NCBI GenBank assembly: GCA_051453625.1
Contig: JBOZIK010000001.1
Span: 284,318,516-284,382,515 of the forward strand
Source of the DNA: Welwitschia mirabilis
Lineage: Eukaryota > Gnetophyta > Gnetopsida > Welwitschiales
Length of the DNA: 64,000 nucleotides
Reading direction: 5' to 3'
How positions within the stretch are numbered: the first letter of the stretch is position 1; each line of letters starts with the position of its first letter. The translations under genes and the position numbers were made by a program. Positions 43,700-56,760 of the stretch are shown here, piece after piece. The notes beneath the pieces are model-generated. The model saw only the letters and a program-made list of their open reading frames with translations, was not told the origin of the DNA and did not search any database.

Positions 43700-46440
43700 G
43701 TAGTTATGGAAGAATTATTTGTAAAAATTAGTTGGCCAACTATGAAAATGTAGGATTTTATTATTTTTTAATGGACATCGTAAATGTCTACATAAATTGG
43801 CTTTGTTGTAAAATATTTTCTATAATGTGAAGTCATTTATTCCTTTCATAGGCTTACTTCATAGCTTTAGTCATTAATTTTATATATGTTAATTATCTAT
43901 TCTTCTCCTTTTATGTCTTTGCCTTAAATCTTTACTCTTCTAATTTGATTTAAATTCATGTTTTTAAAGGTAGTTTGAAAGAAAAATTTTGAGGGAAGCT
44001 CATCCTTGTTCAATCATTAAATTATAGATCATTATTACTAATAACTTTTCTCATCTTTATGTGGTGCATGGAGTTTCATTTAAACTTTAGTCTTCTCTTT
44101 CAATATAGAATTTTAATCTCTTTATTTTTATGGTTTCTCCTAATTACTTAAAAATATTTCTTCTTTAACTTTTATATCTACTTATATAATATTTGGTCTA
44201 ATATTTAAGTTTTTCTTTTAAGTGGTTAGAAAATCTCAAGAATAATAATCATGAGTTTATTCTATTAACATTGACTTCATGATTTTTGGTCTAGCTTCTT
44301 AAAACTTTTCTAGTCTAACTAGTATCTCTTAAATTTGAAACTATGATTATGGGATGCTTTCATCACCATTTGTATGAGGATAAGTTCATGATTAAATCTT
44401 GTTCTTGAAAGTCCCTTAGTGAGAAAATACTGATTTAGCTATAATGCTTATTGTCTATATTTTATCAATTCTAATAAGGATTTTATTTTTTTAATTTTTT
44501 ATTAGATCATTTTAAATTATAAAGGCCATGATGTTGGATTATTTATAAGTACTCTTTGACATTTAAATTATTCTAATGTTTACTACACCATTTCTTCCAT
44601 TTGTATAAGCATTATTTGAAATCACATATTATTACCCAAGTAGTTTCTACAAATTTTTCACTTTGAGATAGTAATTTTGGAAACTATAGAAGTTGGTTAG
44701 AACCATTTTCTTCATCTAGATAATAATGTACTAATTAGTTATTTCTAAAAGTTGAAATGGGGCTTTAGAGGCTATAAGAATCCTCCTAGCCCTCATTGTG
44801 CTTACTATAAGAGTTTGTTATCAATCTTATAAGAGTTTACAGTTCTTCTCTAATAGAAAATTTGTTTCTTAATTACAAATCATGTTTATTGAGGATTCTG
44901 TTAATAAAAAAAAGGTAGGTTTTTTAATAGAAAATTCCCATCATGCTAATATTTCACAAAATAATAATTATTGATTTTTATTTCAATGATTGATGTGTTA
45001 AAATAATGTCCTTTGGTGCTAATTGAAATTTTAAAAATATGTTTTTATTTTCTTATTCCTATTTTCTTCATTTAATAGTCTTCCTTTAGTGTTGTATGTT
45101 TCATACCCCCTTAGTGGCAAAGATTGTTTTGTTTTTGTACTATTGTTTTTTTCATATCTACTTCTAGTAAGACAACTTTGTCCTTTGAGTCTATTCCCTT
45201 TGAAGATGTCTTATGCATTTTTAGTATGATCTTATTGTCCTTTAGTTTATTCTTTTTCCTAAGGGATCTTCATTTGTCCTAATTCATTAAGTCTTCTAAA
45301 TTCTCAAATTGATTCTATTTTCCTTTTTTTCCTTACAAGTTATTTTTTTGCATTCATTGTTCACATGCATTAGCTTACTAAAAAAATCACAATCTAACTT
45401 TCTTCTATAGTTTTGTTCTTGATGCTATTCCCTCTAATAAAAGCCAAACTTCTTATAGAAGCCACATTAGATTATCTTCTATTATATGTTCATCATATAT
45501 GACCTCACTTTTCATATATTTTGCAAGATAAGGGGATATTTTTAAATTATACTTAGAGAGTTTTCAAACCTCATTTCAAAATACAATATATTTGTTTAAT
45601 TTTTACTATGTTCTAGAACGTTGACCATAAATAAAATCTTGTGTGGATAAATCTTGAAACTTTAATATTTGTTCTATCTATGTTGATTTGTCTTATAATG
45701 TTTTGGTGACATCCTTTAAGAATTTTCCCTTTCATAACTTGATCAAATGTTCTAAATATGTATATTAAATAGATACCTATCATATTATGCCTTAGGTTCT
45801 TAAGGGGTCAAGGCTATGCTACAAATCTCAAAAACCATAGCTCTCTATGATGGTCTTGCTTTTATGTTGGGTGAAAGTAAACTAAAACAAAAAAAGGCCT
45901 TTGAACATCATGTATATTTCAACCTAATCTATCTCAAGCCACTTTATTAGTACATAAGAGTGAATTAAATCGAACCTAAGGTAAGGGCTTAAAGATACAA
46001 AGCAATCTAAAAGGTCATGTTGAAATTTATCTTTAGATTTAGAGTCTACTTAGTTTAATATGAAAATACCAATGTAGATCCTTTAATTGAAGAAGCATTT
46101 TAAGAAAAAGTTGTCATTCTATTTTTGCCCCACTCTTATTTTTCTTTGACTCTATTACACTACACCTATTAAAAATTTCATCTCTTAAACCTAGGAATAG
46201 TAAACAATAAAAAAAATATATATTAATTAAAAAATACACATCTAAACTTTTCTTAGCAAAAGAAAACAACATAAAACACAAAAATAGTAGTAATACATCA
46301 TTACATGAGTGAAAAAGATGATTAAAATTATTTGAAAGAAATTTAGAAATTGAATATGGTGTGTTTAGTTATGTTATTAAATAAGATAAAAAATCATGAG
46401 TCTCCTTTGGATAGTTTTGTTGTTTTCCATAATCTTATAA
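43700..46440. other. AT-rich interval, probable L1-A 5' region and L1-B 3' end
   Basis: No endonuclease motif (G-D-F-N, S-D-H) could be confirmed and no frame above 60 codons is present. It holds poly-A/T runs but no clean target duplication. Confidence 0.35.
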
Positions 46441-46679
46441 TAAAAAATTAGTGTAGAAATTAAACTTTGACTTAGAGATAAAATTTTACCTATTTGATTT
46501 CCACTTGCCAATCACATCATATCTTTGCTTCCAAATCAAACTAAGATTTCAAGTCTAAATGTATTCTAAAATACTAAAAGGGCATTGACATCTAAATTAT
46601 CCACACAAATAATAAAAGTAGATAAAATTTGATGCTTTATAAATCTAGGAATTTAAAGATACCAAATCCAATATTATTG

Positions 46680-46900
46680 AGGAAAGTAGCAACTAAAGAA
46701 AAAAAATGTTTGATAGAATCCTCTTTCAAACAAAGTGATCAAATTGAATTATTAAATTCAAGAAGATATAACTAACACCAATGAGAAGGCCTTTATATAG
46801 TAAGAACCAACTGAGAAATGAAAATTTAGGTTTCATATTAAGTTTTCATATCAAATTGAACCTTTTCACCCATTCATCTATACTATATTAAATACTACAT
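46680..46900 (-). pseudogene. L1-B zf-RVT region
   Basis: The minus-strand frames show K-P-K-F-S-F-L-S-W-F-L-L-Y-K-G-L-L, then K-E-D-S-I-K-H-F-F. This is the P-K-x-x-F-F-x-W start and x-D-S-I-x-H-L-F finger of the plant L1 tail. The first Cys pair is only partly kept. Confidence 0.6.
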
Positions 46901-47899
46901 TTCTAATTCAAAACTTTAAAAAGAGACTTTTCCTATCAAATCATTTTTGATTTTTCTTAATAGAGAAATCCAACATTTTAGTATCATTTGTCCAAACACA
47001 ATTACACCAAATAGAGGATGGTTGATGTAGTAGGAAAAAAATAAAATAGCTAAACATTTATCATAAAGAATCTAATAAGTATTATATTTTTTTATCCTAA
47101 ATTAAATTTAGCTTTAAATCCATCGCATTATAAAGAAACTAAAGAATTAATGTTAGGAAGAAAAATGTATAATGTGAAGAATGCCTCAATGATTTAATCT
47201 AATCCTCTTTCAATATGAAGTATAACTAGTAAACCTATCAACATTTTCATAGTAAGGATTCCACAAAATGGAACTCCATTTAATTGAATTTCAATTATAT
47301 TAGAAAGATTTCCAATGCAAATATGAGCTAATATTTTTCCATGTAGACTAGATTTCTTGAAGTAACACTATGTATTATGCTGCAGGGCTGACTAGCTTAA
47401 TTTAGTTCCACTCGCACACTAGAAATAGTAATTTAATTCTTTCAATGAATAATATATTATATTTTAGAATGAACTAGAATCTGTGATTTAATCTTTTATC
47501 TAATTAATATCTTCAAACCTTTGTTAACTTTTAGATCTTTCAAAATCCATTAAGTGGCTAGTAAAATTCTTTAATAATGTGTATAATAAAATTATAAACC
47601 TCTTATCTCTTTATCACAGGTATAAAGATCTTAATTAACTTGAGGAAAAATAATGAATATGATCTTTTCTTCTAAAAAAAATCTAATCAACTGCTCTAGC
47701 TTTCATAAGACCTTTTTTTTAAGGTGTCATAAAGAATGAATAATAAACATGGATCAATTGGAGAATCTTAGAAGTGATAATAAGTTTAAATGCTAATGAA
47801 AGAGGCCTTCTAACCTATTCATAATTTTTTTGACAAACTTTATTAACCAAATTCTTCTAAAATTAATTAGTAAATTATAATATATCAAAAAAAAACTTA

Positions 47900-48830
47900 A
47901 AGTGAAAAAATCAGAACGTTGTATCAATATTTGAGAAAAATTTAAAATCCAACGTATAATATCTCTAACTTAGTTCTTTATTTGTTATGTTTTATTCTAA
48001 TTAATAGCTAAATCTTAGGATTTGTAATAAAGTTTAATATAGTGAAAAGTAGTACCAATAATAAATTCCTCTTCTATTAATAACAAAAAGTATTTCCTAC
48101 TGGCTATCAATAATTTGATATGATATATTAGATAAGGATACACCTTTAATTCTATTTTCAAAGAGGTAATACTTTAAAACATAACCAAAAGTTTTAGCTG
48201 CAAGAATAAATAGGTAAGGAAAAAAAGGATAACTTTGTGTAATTGATCTTTAAATATTAATTTTTTGTGAACAACTTTTATTAATGTAAATCTTAAGAAT
48301 AGCATTTGAAAACAACAATTGCACATGGAAAATAAAAGAGGATTTTAAATCTAAATTCCTAATCATTACCAAGATGAAAGGTCATTCTATCTCATAATAA
48401 GCTTTTTCATAATTTACTTTTATGAAAATGATATTTAATGAGTATCCCTTGTGTAAGTCATATCCCTTGCTATTATAAAGACATTATCTAAAATAACACT
48501 TCTAGGAATAAAATCTCTTTATCAATTCTTACTTATATGAGGTTAAAAATCCTATTCTTTGAACATAAGATATTTTACAATACTCTTATATCTAAGACTT
48601 ACTAAAGTAATAAGATGCTAATTAGTGATCTAAGGTCTATCTTCTAACTTAGGTATAAACTATATGAAGATTCAATTAATCATTTAACAAAGAAGACCTT
48701 TATAACTTCCTTATATATGTTAAAAAGTCAACAATAATTTCATTTCAAAATTGTTTATAAAATTTAAAAGGTAATCCCTTTGGACTAGAAATTTGCAATT
48801 GGTCATGAAAACTAAATTTCTTTTAAAATT
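47900..48830 (-). pseudogene. L1-B reverse transcriptase, degraded
   Basis: Blocks in order on the minus strand: S-P-K-G-L-P-F-K-F-Y-K-Q-F (48770), F-I-P-K-L-E-D-R-P (48630), the N-Y-E-K-A-Y block (48410) where the catalytic Asp has become Asn, and F-P-Y-L-F-I-L-A-A-K-T-F with R-I-K-G-V-S-L-S (48150-48230). The catalytic F-A-D-D box expected near 48080 is not readable. Every block needs a frame change or crosses a stop. Confidence 0.75.
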
Positions 48831-49120
48831 TTTATAGTTAAAAAGCGTTTCTCATATAAATAGAAAAAAATAAGTGGAAGTAATAAATAAATAAAATTAT
48901 AGAAAGTTTCTTTATTAATTTCATAAGAGTAACTATATTTAAATAGTGATTAGAAAGAATTTTAAAGCATTAGAAGGCTAACAAAAAAAAAAAAAGCTCA
49001 TCGTTAATATGTATCTCATCTATATGATAATTTTCTTTATGATCTTTTAAAGATTTAAGATATCTTGCAAGAACCTATTCCCTAAATTTATCTAGGATAG
49101 CTATGCGTTAATGAATCACC

Positions 49121-49180
49121 TTGATCTTTATGATTTTCAAAAATGTTTTATTGATCTTTATGATTTCCAAAAATGTTTTA
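49121..49180. repeat. 30-bp tandem duplication
   Basis: Units 49121-49150 and 49151-49180 differ at one base; a recent local duplication in L1-B. Confidence 0.9.
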
Positions 49181-49634
49181 CTAACATCTTAGACTTGTTA
49201 GATATTGTTCAATATTTTCATCACGGGGTAAATAAGAAAGATCTATTATAAGAATTTCAATATTATTTCTAGTATCAAAATAGACAACATGAAACTTCCT
49301 AGTTAAACATTTATTAAAATGTCTAAAGAATTTAATAGAAAGAGTAATAGAAATTTTCTATTACTTAATAAAGCCAACCTTCCCAATAGGTTTAGGGATC
49401 GATTTCCAAATACAACTAAAATATTCTTAATATTCTTAATTAAATAAAAAGTAGTATTTGTAATGAAAATTTTAGAATGAAACATGAGCATGATCTATTA
49501 TTTGTATGAAAAATAAATTAAAAATTGAATTGATAAAGTGTCTTCTAAGCATGATTGAATAAATAAACCTTGTGAAGATTCAAAATAAATATATAGAGAA
49601 GATAAAAGATAAGACATATCAAATCTATGAAAAA

Positions 49635-49838
49635 TTATTTCCATGATAGATCTATAATTGGACCATTTGAACTAATGACTATTCTTTCCTTACCAACATT
49701 AGTATCTAAGAATTGGAATTCACAATGAATATTAGGCCATCCATTCTTTTTTTTGAAAATGAAAGGTACTTCTTCTAATTTATTAGAAACACTTTCTAAC
49801 ATATTAAAGTCCCTAGAAATAGTCAAAATAGTCTTCAA
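49635..49838 (-). pseudogene. L1-B endonuclease-region open frame, unassigned
   Basis: 67 open codons between RT and ORF1, where the endonuclease belongs. Composition is protein-like (G-W-P-N-I-H-C-E-F-Q-F-L-D-T-N), but catalytic motifs of the APE-type endonuclease are not visible. Confidence 0.35.
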
Positions 49839-50605
49839 AATATCATTATTTAATTAAGTTTAAAGAATAGTTATTTTTTGATAATCACAAAAGCATATAC
49901 TAAACAAATACCAAACATTAATTTGAAAATATTCAAGTATACCAATATATCTCTATCTATTGGATAGAATCAAAATTCATTATATAATAGGAATAAATTT
50001 TGAAGCACAAGTATTAACTTCACTACTTCTTGCTTCATGGTTAGCATAAAAATAACTTCCTTTAGGCATAAAATTTTTTTTTAACTGAAAGCAACTCAGA
50101 TTTTACAACCTTTACTTCTAGAAGACACAAAAAATATATCTTTTAATAATGAAATCAAATAATTATTCTTCTTTAATTCTTTGATAATTCGCAAGCTTTT
50201 CAAAATATAAGCTTCATGATGGAAAAATTCTTAAAGTATAATCTTACTTCATACTCCATTAAAGAATGAAAGGAATTTATCTTTTAAAAATTACTATTGT
50301 ATATGAGATAAATTCTCAACTTCTAAGTTATTGCATTTTAAAATAGTAGCAAACAAAGTGATGCCTTCTTCTTGTTAAACCTCACAATATGCTAAATGTT
50401 TCTTATCATACTTAGATATTTCTTGGAATGTAGGTTTAGATGATGATGTCATAAATTTAAAATATTTTATTCTTTTGATGATTTACTTTTATTTATTCAT
50501 CTTCTAATGAGTTTTCCTTTTTTTGAAAATTTTTTATTAATAGAAGTATCCATTGGTTTCGATTAGTCTTTTCCCCTCATGCTTCTATTATTTTTTAATT
50601 TCTTC

Positions 50606-51000
50606 TTACAATTTAGCTTTAACATATTTTTTGTGATAATAATTTTGGATAGTTAAAAATCTTATAAAAGACTTTATAATAGTAAAAGAAAGAATTTGAT
50701 GAGGTAAGATAAGTAATTTCTTATCTGCTATTTTTAATCTATAATATATTTCTATTAAAGTATGAAGTTCTTTACTTGAATTCAATTCCACATAAACCCT
50801 TCTAGTTGGACAAGCAAAACAAGTAATCCACTTTTCCATAAAGAGCACTCTTATTAACGTAATAGCTAGTTTAGAAATTTTAAAAACAAGAATGATAGAC
50901 AAATCTAAAAATACTAACCACATCAAAGTATTTATGCCATTAACATAGAATAAGAAAAGTATTATGTTTGAATCAAGGAGTATTTGTAATGGCCTCTTGA
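50606..51000 (-). pseudogene. L1-B ORF1 (DUF4283-type RNA-binding region)
   Basis: Plant L1 ORF1 binds the element RNA. A 106-codon open frame (50606-50926) carries I-S-K-L-A-I-T-L-I, then M-E-K-W-I-T, and A-C-P-T-R-R-V-Y-V-E-L-N-S-S-K-E-L. This matches the L-I-G-K-P-I, then R-x-x-x-A-R-V-x-V-E-I-D-L-x-K-E-L core of the DUF4283 fold. The zinc knuckle downstream is lost in stops. Confidence 0.65.
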
Positions 51001-51609
51001 GTTTATCCTCATAAATTAAATTGAAATAAAAGGAAATCCTTTATATGATTTAAAATAAGGAGATTATAAATACCTTTACAAGCCTAGTTAACTTCCTCCA
51101 CTTATTCATAATTGATGCAGCTAGAATTATTCTATTAAAAAAACCAATAGCATAATTTTTTAAAAGATCATCATAAACTTTGTTAAGAAAATTATTTATT
51201 ATGTAAACAATGTTTAAAAGTTCTAGACCTAGTCGATGTTTTTTATTCTAATGTCTTAATAAGTAAATCAACCATAATATTTTCATTCATATTAATTTTT
51301 TAAATCTAGGATGCTTCTAGCTTACAAAGTCACTAATATAATTCACATCCTTACATAGTTTTTAGAATGTTTAAGATTTTAAAAAATACATAGATCTAAG
51401 ACTAGAAAAATATATGAAGTTGAAGATTATAAAACTATAAAAAATACATGAAAAATACAAGTCCCCCATCCATCCCTCCCTCTAACAGAAATCGGTAGAA
51501 GGATGATTCTATTAAAAATTAAAAATGTTTTTTAATAAACATATAAAAATAAAATTTTACGGTCAAAGATAGATGTTTTTCTATGATAATTTTTAGGAGA
51601 TAGGGTGCC

Positions 51610-51800
51610 CAGAAAAGGATTAATTTCTATCATTTCTATTATCAGTGTCTATGAAAAATCCTAGATCCAAGGTCTGAAGAATTTCGTGCTATCCTGTATT
51701 GAATAGGATCGCAGGCTGGAGATAAGTAGACTCGAAGCGCTGACATCCACCACAGGGTAAACCATTATCTCTCAAGCCTCCCTGGCTGATTCTACCATAG
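51610..51800 (-). other. Plastid-derived fragment (NUPT): trnA-rrn23 spacer
   Basis: Read on the minus strand, this markedly GC-richer patch matches, from memory, the spacer between trnA-UGC and the 23S rRNA gene of plant plastids. Recognised blocks are CTATGGTAGAATCAG, GGTTTACCCTG, GGATGTCAGCG, TTCGAGTC, CTTATCTCCA and ATGATAGCAC-like GGATAGCAC. Several CG sites are now TG, as expected of a plastid piece methylated after moving to the nucleus. It is cut by the N gap at 51801. Neither trnA nor rrn23 itself is in view. Confidence 0.7.
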
Positions 51801-51922
51801 NNNNNNNNNNNNNNNNNNNNNNNNNNNNNNNNNNNNNNNNNNNNNNNNNNNNNNNNNNNNNNNNNNNNNNNNNNNNNNNNNNNNNNNNNNNNNNNNNNNN
51901 NNNNNNNNNNNNNNNNNNNNNN

Positions 51923-51949
51923 GAGAGAGAGAGAGAGAGAGAGAGAGAG
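51923..51949. repeat. GA microsatellite beside a gap
   Basis: Thirteen GA units directly after the N run 51801-51922; the repeat may have caused the gap. Confidence 0.95.
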
Positions 51950-52039
51950 CTACTACTTTTAATTATTAATTTATTCTTTACACATGTAATGGATAAAATA
52001 AAAATAATGTATTTTCACATAATTTTACTTCACATGTAG

Positions 52040-52258
52040 TCCAACATAGCCTAGCTAGTGGTAAGATTAAGGGACATATGAACCTAGGATCCTAGGTTTA
52101 AATCCCTATAAAAGTGAAGGAACTAATGAAAAATTAGATCTTTGTATCTGTCACCATTAGTTTGCATAAGCTCTAGTGCTATGAGGCATTCTATGGCACA
52201 TACCATCTACTTGGGGTTTCCTATATAGTATTTATTAAAAAACAACCAAAAAAAAAAA
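52040..52258 (+). mobile_element. tRNA-derived SINE, copy 1
   Basis: The head has a pol III A-box-like TAGCTAGTGGTAAG (52052-52065) and B-box-like GGTTTAAATCC (52095-52105), spaced as in tRNA genes. The body carries GGCATTCTATGGCACATACC, shared with the copy at 61194-61374. It ends in an A-rich tail (52236-52258). The target duplication was not found. Non-coding; would depend on LINE proteins to move. Confidence 0.7.
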
Positions 52259-52861
52259 GTGGAGAAAAAGGGGAAAAATATTACTTTACATGTTTTTAAT
52301 AATAAATTATTACATTTTTTAATTAAAAAACCTTAATAATGATAAAGGTGTAAATAAATATGTAATATACTAATTAATTAGATTTTGTCTTTAATGTTAT
52401 ATTCATTTAGAAAGTAGAAAGTAAGAAGGTTGAGTCATATAATTTATGCATGCCAATGATACATTGATAGCACATAATATGTTAAAGAAATACAATATGA
52501 CATGTTGTTAAATTTAAGAATTTTTATCTCTCCTTTGGCTTTTTAGGCTAAGATTTCAATTCAACATTTTCACTATTAGAATTTTACTTGCCATGTTAGC
52601 TTATGATTAAAAGTTATTACTATAATATGATAGAAACTATCAACTATCATGTATTACAAAAGAAATTTTAATATTTATTTTTGTTAGTAACTATTAAGTG
52701 TGAGAAGCTTCAATAAAATATCACATAACCCTCATCATGGTGGTATGTATATAGCCATATAAAATATAACTCATCTAGTGCTAGGATTTCCTATTTGTCA
52801 AAAAGTGAGGGGAAAAGCTATTGCATGTAGTAAAAACAAACTCATATTTATTTATTCATAC

Positions 52862-52900
52862 GCGCATGCACACACACACATATACACATACATATCTCTC
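52862..52900. repeat. CA/TA-type microsatellite
   Basis: GCATGCACACACACACATATACACATACATA, a short compound repeat with no nearby gene. Confidence 0.85.
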
Positions 52901-52999
52901 ATTTTTAAGTGTTTTTTATTTGATTAGTTTATTTAAGCATGAAGATATATTTAATATTAAGGATTACATAGTAAAATCATGATACGAGTGAGTAGGAGG

Positions 53000-55739
53000 A
53001 GAGGAAGTACATAGTTTATGATTCTTATAGGTAGGGCTCTTTTTTTTCTGCTCCCTTTGTTTTTGGATAATTTGGTGGCAAATATCTTTTTGAAGTATTT
53101 GGTGATAAAGGAATGGAAGACTACTAAGGAGGGATATAGCCTCAATAGTTTGAGGGACAGGAGGAGAATAGAAAGGTTATAGGTTAGAGAAATAATGGAG
53201 GAGAGGAAAATAGCAAAAAATCCCCTTTCTCAGATGGGATGGATAGAGTAGTATCTAAAGTTTTCAAAGCAAGAAAAAAATAGTAGTAGGAGTAGTGGAA
53301 TATATGAAGGAAAGTGGAAGGCCTTAAGGGGAGTTTCCAAATATTACTCTAGTTTGTTTTTTCTTGCTTGGTTATAATGTTTGATCCAATGAAGTTTTTT
53401 CAAAAGGATGAAAGGTTTAAGATAAAGATCTCTTATGATAATTTTATTAATGTGGAGAAGATGCAAAGGTTATTTTGATAGGATAATTTATATATTTTGG
53501 TTCTCATCCAAGAACAAAAGCAATTCAAAAGTGGGTTACCCTAAGATGAATAGGTATCTAGTTTATGTAAGTAATATCCCTAGTCGAAGAAGTGGTTTTA
53601 TTTAAATTTGAATTTGAAAAGTATCTGAATAGTATAGTGGTAAGCATCAAGTGTTTTTTTTTGGGAAAGAGATCTTGTCTTATCATGATGGAATCCAAGA
53701 GAGGGTTTCAATTTTTCCCCTAAAAAATTTATCAATTTGGTAAGGATAAGAAGTATTAATGTAACACTTTGAAATTAGGATTTTATATAGGAATCAATGA
53801 GGTAGCTTGAAGATTTAATAAAACTAGATATAATAACTCTTAGCTACATAAAAATAATCTTAATAAAGTTTTATGCTTAAATATACATTGACCTAATGGA
53901 AAGGCTATGGGAGTTTGAAGTATTACATAATTTTAGGATAGATAAAGTGGAGGTGAAATATTATAATTAATTACACCATGTGATTTATATAATCTAATGG
54001 AACATACAAAGATATTTTTCTCTAATATAAAAGGCCACACCTATGAGTAGTATTGAAGAAAAGGGAAGTGTATGGAAACATGGTTATAGATCAAAGGAAT
54101 ACAAAGTCTAGAAGAAAAAATATGATTTATAGCTAGTCATAAGGAGAATAAAAGTAGACATAGTGGTAAATCCATAGAATAAAGGATAAAGAAGATACAA
54201 AAAATAACACATATCCTATAAATAAAAAAGGAAAGAAGGACCATTTCCTATAAAAAGATCAAAATGAAGATAATACATAGATATATTTTCTAAATAGGTT
54301 TTAAATGTTGGAAAGTAATAACTCAATATATTAAGATATAGAAAGAATTGGAAAAAAAAACACCAAAAAAAGATCAAGAAGAGCTTTAGATGAAGAAAGG
54401 AAATGAAAAGAGACTTAAAAAAAATGTAGAAGATGAATATAAAAAAACCCTAGCTAAAATATTAAAAAAGTCATCTGAAAACAAGATTAAATAAATATTT
54501 TAAGTTAGAAGAGGATCCAAAAGATAGATTTCATATTATAAGTTAGATCCAATTTGTTTATAAAAGATAAAAATCTAATCAAAGAATAATTTTGAAAGCA
54601 TGGCAAGAACTTGGAATATAGAATAAAAGCCTAGTATTAAATAAGAAGAGGGGATGATAATACTATTTAAGAAGAACCTTTATTATAAAAAGTGGAAGAA
54701 GCTAAATAGATCTAGATTTTCAAAATAGAGGATTAGTATCTTATTAATATCTATAACTATTAATAAGTTGAGGAAAGAATAAAAGATTACGAAGATCTAA
54801 AATAGAAGCTAAGGGATAGATGGTGTATATTACAAAATACTTAAAATAAATGATATTTGAATAGAAAGATATAAAATAAGGAAAATGAAACATAGAAAAT
54901 GCTAATAAGACAAAGGAATTCATGATAAATATATATCTAATTAGTTCACTCTTCATAAAATTCAATTTATATGGTTGAATTTAAGAAAAGGAGAAAATTA
55001 AACCTATCAAGAATAGTAAAAACCCTGAGTTTCAAAAATTAGATTAGAATGAAAAGTTAGAAGCTTAAGGGATATGGGAGATGGTGTTTAAATAATAGGC
55101 CTATAATTCTTACTTTTAAAAAAAATAAAGTAATTGAAGATTACATTTCAATTTTAAAATGACATAGCTACATGAGGAAAAATTCTAACGGTCTATGACA
55201 AATAATTGGTAGGATTTAGGATGTGAACCCTTTAGAAGCTTGAAAGATAACTTGAATAAAACAAAGTAATAGTTAAATACTTGGAGGAAAAAGTCAAGTT
55301 ATATAAGAATAAAAAGAAGGAGCTAAAACAAAAAATATGAAAGATTTAGAAGAGGTAGGGAAAGATCTTTAGGAGAAAAAATGAAAGAAATTATGGGAGC
55401 TACATAATATTAAAAGGCAAGAAGAAATCTATTAGAAGTAGGGGGCCCATATAAACTAGTTGAAAGAGAGGAATAAACATACAAAATAACCTTTCAGCTT
55501 AGCAAACTAAAGAAAATAACAAAATAACATAAAAAAATTCTAACGAAAAGGAAAAGATTATGATACTGAAAAGGTTTACATAGTTTTATTGGGTAGTATT
55601 TAGTAATTATGGGAGAGGAAGAGGAGAAAAAGAAGTCAAATAGTTGTATAAATATGTGAAATCAAGATGATAATCTTAGATAGGTAAAACAAAAAAAAAA
55701 TTAGAAAGTAATAAAGTCAATAAAACTAAAGAAAATTCC
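53000..55739 (+). pseudogene. L1-D 5' part (ORF1/endonuclease), not resolved
   Basis: Purine-rich plus strand, rich in Lys, Glu and Arg codons as in plant LINE ORFs, but no frame above 60 codons remains. Minus-strand frames at 52957-53145 and 54744-54965 are antisense shadows. Confidence 0.35.
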
Positions 55740-56760
55740 TATTCTAGATCATTGGATGACGGAGTTATTTAAGAATTACTAGCCCTATATGAAAGACATT
55801 ATGGAGAAAGATTTCAATAATGCCCTAAAGGAAGGGATAGTACCTTTATTTTGGAATAATACAAGTGTGGTTATAATTTCAAATAAGACAAAGATTATAG
55901 AGTCAAGGACATTATACTAATTAGAGTCTACAATATAATTTATAGAATTTTCTCTAATTGTTAATGGAAAGGATGTGTCCTTATCTACTTTTACTGGTAC
56001 ATCTAAATCAAAGGAGCCTTTCTAAAGGAAGAAATAATTTTAGACTAAGTACTAATCAATAATAAAATTTTTCATGCCATTAAAAGACAAAAAGTTCTAA
56101 ATTGCATGCTATAACCAGATGGTAGAAAGTCTTATGATAGCATGTCCTAGGGGTTTCTGAACTTACAGGATAAGAGGTAAAGGATTTTTAGAGACATTCA
56201 CCAATTATTAGGTTAAATGTAAAAAAAAGATAAATTTAGCTTGAAAATAAGTTAAAACATGTATTATTTTTTTAAAGTGAAAAGAGATCTAATAAAGGAG
56301 GTCCCCTATTATCATATCTATTTATAATAACATGAGGAAATTGTAGGAATACATCAAGTAAGTAGGGGAAATAGGTTTAACCCTTTATCAGAAGAGGTTC
56401 CTATATGACCACATCGTAGATGATATTGTAATATTTTTAGATTTTGATGTTAATAAAATCTAGGCCATTCAGCAAGGGCTGAATAATTTTAAAGGAGACT
56501 CAGGGATAAAAATTGGGTTAAAGAGAGGAATAGTCTACTTTATAAACATAGGGAATGTTGTTTATGAAGCAGTGACTTGATTTCTACAAATTTAGTAAGG
56601 GGAATAAAAGAATTACTAGTTGTGAAAAATAATGTTTCAATGGAAAAATATATTAATTTGGAGTGACCTAATAGAAAATATGAAAATAAAGTATGATAGC
56701 TAGAATTCCATTTTCCTATCCAGTAAAGCTAGAGTAATTTGAGTGAATGCAATCATTATA
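55740..56760 (+). pseudogene. L1-D reverse transcriptase, catalytic residues kept but frame broken
   Basis: Blocks in order: F-N-N-A-L-K-E-G-I-V-P-L-F-W-N (55810-55860), V-V-I-I-S, H-A-I-K-R-Q-K-V-L-N (56075), D-G-R-K-S-Y-D-S-M-S (56119-56148) with the first Asp present, K-R-D-L-I-K-E-V-P (56280), and the catalytic box I-V-D-D at 56413-56424 with both Asp kept. Then G-I-K-I-G-L-K-R and D-S-x-N-S-I-F-L-S-S-K-A-R-V-I. Frame changes and stops separate the blocks, so no product is made. Confidence 0.8.

Larger units (their letters stand above)
41425..45900 (-). mobile_element. LINE L1-A, degraded
   Basis: Minus-strand order is RT (about 43000-43690), then the zf-RVT zinc finger (about 42140-42215). 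The 5' part (ORF1 and endonuclease, expected at 43700-45900) has no motif I can defend. The right boundary with L1-B is a guess. The 3' end is interrupted by copia-C, whose target duplication starts at 41420. Confidence 0.6.
46450..51480 (-). mobile_element. LINE L1-B, nearly full length, degraded
   Basis: All parts except the endonuclease are traceable on the minus strand in the right order: ORF1 (50606-51000), a region where endonuclease belongs (49000-50500), RT (47900-48830) and zf-RVT (46700-46900). A G-rich strand edge (complement of the C-rich tract 51462-51483) may be the 5' end. It lies in the same orientation as L1-A but differs in sequence. Confidence 0.7.

Noticed and set aside
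52052-52105. Possible tRNA gene
   Set aside because: Only A-box- and B-box-like parts; no cloverleaf or anticodon arm, and a SINE body and tail follow.
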